Below, piece after piece: positions 5,257-5,954 of a stretch of DNA of 5,954 nucleotides; the first letter of the stretch is position 1; every line of letters starts with the position of its first letter. The DNA is from Prosthecobacter sp. (GTDB lineage Bacteria; Verrucomicrobiota; Verrucomicrobiia; Verrucomicrobiales; Verrucomicrobiaceae). The stretch spans positions 1 through 5,954 of the forward strand of contig JAOZVT010000748.1 in assembly GCA_025869455.1 (NCBI GenBank), given 5' to 3'. The notes below the pieces were generated by a model. It was not told the origin of the DNA. It ran no database searches and saw only the letters and a program-made list of their open reading frames with translations. A program made the translations under genes and the position numbers.

Positions 5257-5954
5257 ATGATGATCAAAGTCGCCTTTTACGATACCAAACCTTATGACCG
5301 CGAAGCTATGCAGGCCGCAGAGCGAGCTGAGGAAGTGCAGTGGAGCTTTCATGATTTTCGTCTGACCTCCGCCACTGCCTCTACTGCTGCCGGAGCAGAG
5401 GCTGTCTGCGTGTTTGTTAATGATTGTGTGGATCGTGCTTGTTTGGAGCAACTGGCGAAATCAGGGATTCGTCTGGTTGCCTTGCGCTGTGCAGGGTTCA
5501 ATCAGGTGGATCTCAAGGCGGCACGGGAGTTGGGCATCACGGTGACTCGTGTGCCAGCGTATTCACCCCACGCCGTAGCAGAGCATGCGGTGGCTTTGCT
5601 GATGACGCTGAATCGTAAAATCCACCGAGCTTACAATCGCGTCCGGGAGCATAACTTTTCTCTTTCAGGTTTGGTCGGTTTTGATCTGCATGGAAAGACC
5701 GTAGGCATTCTAGGCACAGGAAAGATCGGTCAATGCACGGCTCAGATTTTCCGTGGATTCGGTACCCGTATCCTGGCGCATGATCCCTTTCCCGCACAGG
5801 AATGGGCTGCCGCACATGAGGTGGAATACACTTCTCTGGAGAGACTGTTGAAAGAGAGCGATGTGATCACCCTGCATATGCCACTGACACCTGAGACGCC
5901 TCATCTGCTAGATCAGGATCGCTTAGCACTAACCAAGCATGGGGCGTATCTTAT
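5257..5954 (+). CDS. ldhA: Fermentative D-lactate dehydrogenase (5' part)
   Basis: This NADH-dependent 2-hydroxyacid dehydrogenase reduces pyruvate to D-lactate in the cytoplasm. About 232 of an expected ~330 codons are inside the window. It follows E. coli LdhA closely over its whole visible length: IKVAFYDTKPYD at the start, AVCVFVND, ALRCAGFNQVDL (R76-G79 in the pyruvate-binding region, numbered from the second Met), RVPAYSPHAVAEHAV, TLNRKIHRAYNR and NFSLSGLVGFDLHGKT. The Rossmann motif GTGKIG is at 152-157, with Asp175 ending the next strand, as expected for NAD preference. The substrate-binding Arg, the Glu and the catalytic His lie beyond the right edge. An in-frame TAA at 5251-5253 fixes the start to one of two adjacent ATGs (5257 or 5260); TAAGG just upstream is a poor, very close ribosome site that suits 5260 slightly better. 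The 51-bp gap after the AraC gene holds only a tiny GCAG-TTT-CTGC stem (5211-5221) without a U-run, so read-through from AraC is possible. It may take pyruvate from the aldolase, or be an unrelated neighbour. Confidence 0.93.
   Translation, partial: MMIKVAFYDTKPYDREAMQAAERAEEVQWSFHDFRLTSATASTAAGAEAVCVFVNDCVDRACLEQLAKSGIRLVALRCAGFNQVDLKAARELGITVTRVPAYSPHAVAEHAVALLMTLNRKIHRAYNRVREHNFSLSGLVGFDLHGKTVGILGTGKIGQCTAQIFRGFGTRILAHDPFPAQEWAAAHEVEYTSLERLLKESDVITLHMPLTPETPHLLDQDRLALTKHGAYL

Overview
The window (5,954 bp, moderate GC by eye) looks like chromosomal DNA of a member of the Verrucomicrobiota (Prosthecobacter/Verrucomicrobium type). This is inferred from the gene styles: a secreted BNR-type 'sialidase' pair, a PEP-CTERM surface protein with a VPEPS...RRRR tail, a secreted SMP-30-type lactonase, and an AraC regulator with a Cys-rich cupin start. 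Most start codons lack a Shine-Dalgarno. No rRNA, tRNA, CRISPR array or mobile element was seen.

Layout. Positions 1-4197 hold five genes on the minus strand that read as one operon, in transcription order: a DHDPS/N-acetylneuraminate-lyase family aldolase (4197-3283), secreted sialidase-like paralog B (3269-2175), a PEP-CTERM surface protein (2121-1405), secreted sialidase-like paralog A (1390-308), and the first 84 codons of a secreted SMP-30/gluconolactonase-like protein (252-1, running off the left edge). Gaps are 13, 53, 14 and 55 bp. A 138-bp intergenic region (4198-4335) separates this operon from a divergent AraC-family regulator (4336-5205). The regulator is followed after 51 bp by the first ~230 codons of a fermentative D-lactate dehydrogenase (ldhA, from 5257, running off the right edge).

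How it may work together (inference). The AraC protein probably senses a sugar or sugar acid and controls the divergent operon. The two sialidase-like propellers would act outside the cytoplasm on a glycan, the PEP-CTERM protein would sit in the envelope beside them, the lactonase would open a sugar lactone, and the cytoplasmic aldolase would cleave a 2-keto-(3-deoxy) sugar acid to pyruvate plus an aldehyde. LdhA could reduce pyruvate to D-lactate, though it may be an unrelated neighbour.

The most interesting point is that both 'sialidases' share the blades, Asp-boxes and probable second and third arginines of GH33, but by eye lack the first (XRIP) arginine, the acid/base Asp and the Glu partner of the Tyr nucleophile. 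The aldolase lacks the DapA arginine. The locus therefore may process an acidic sugar other than sialic acid, or use different chemistry.
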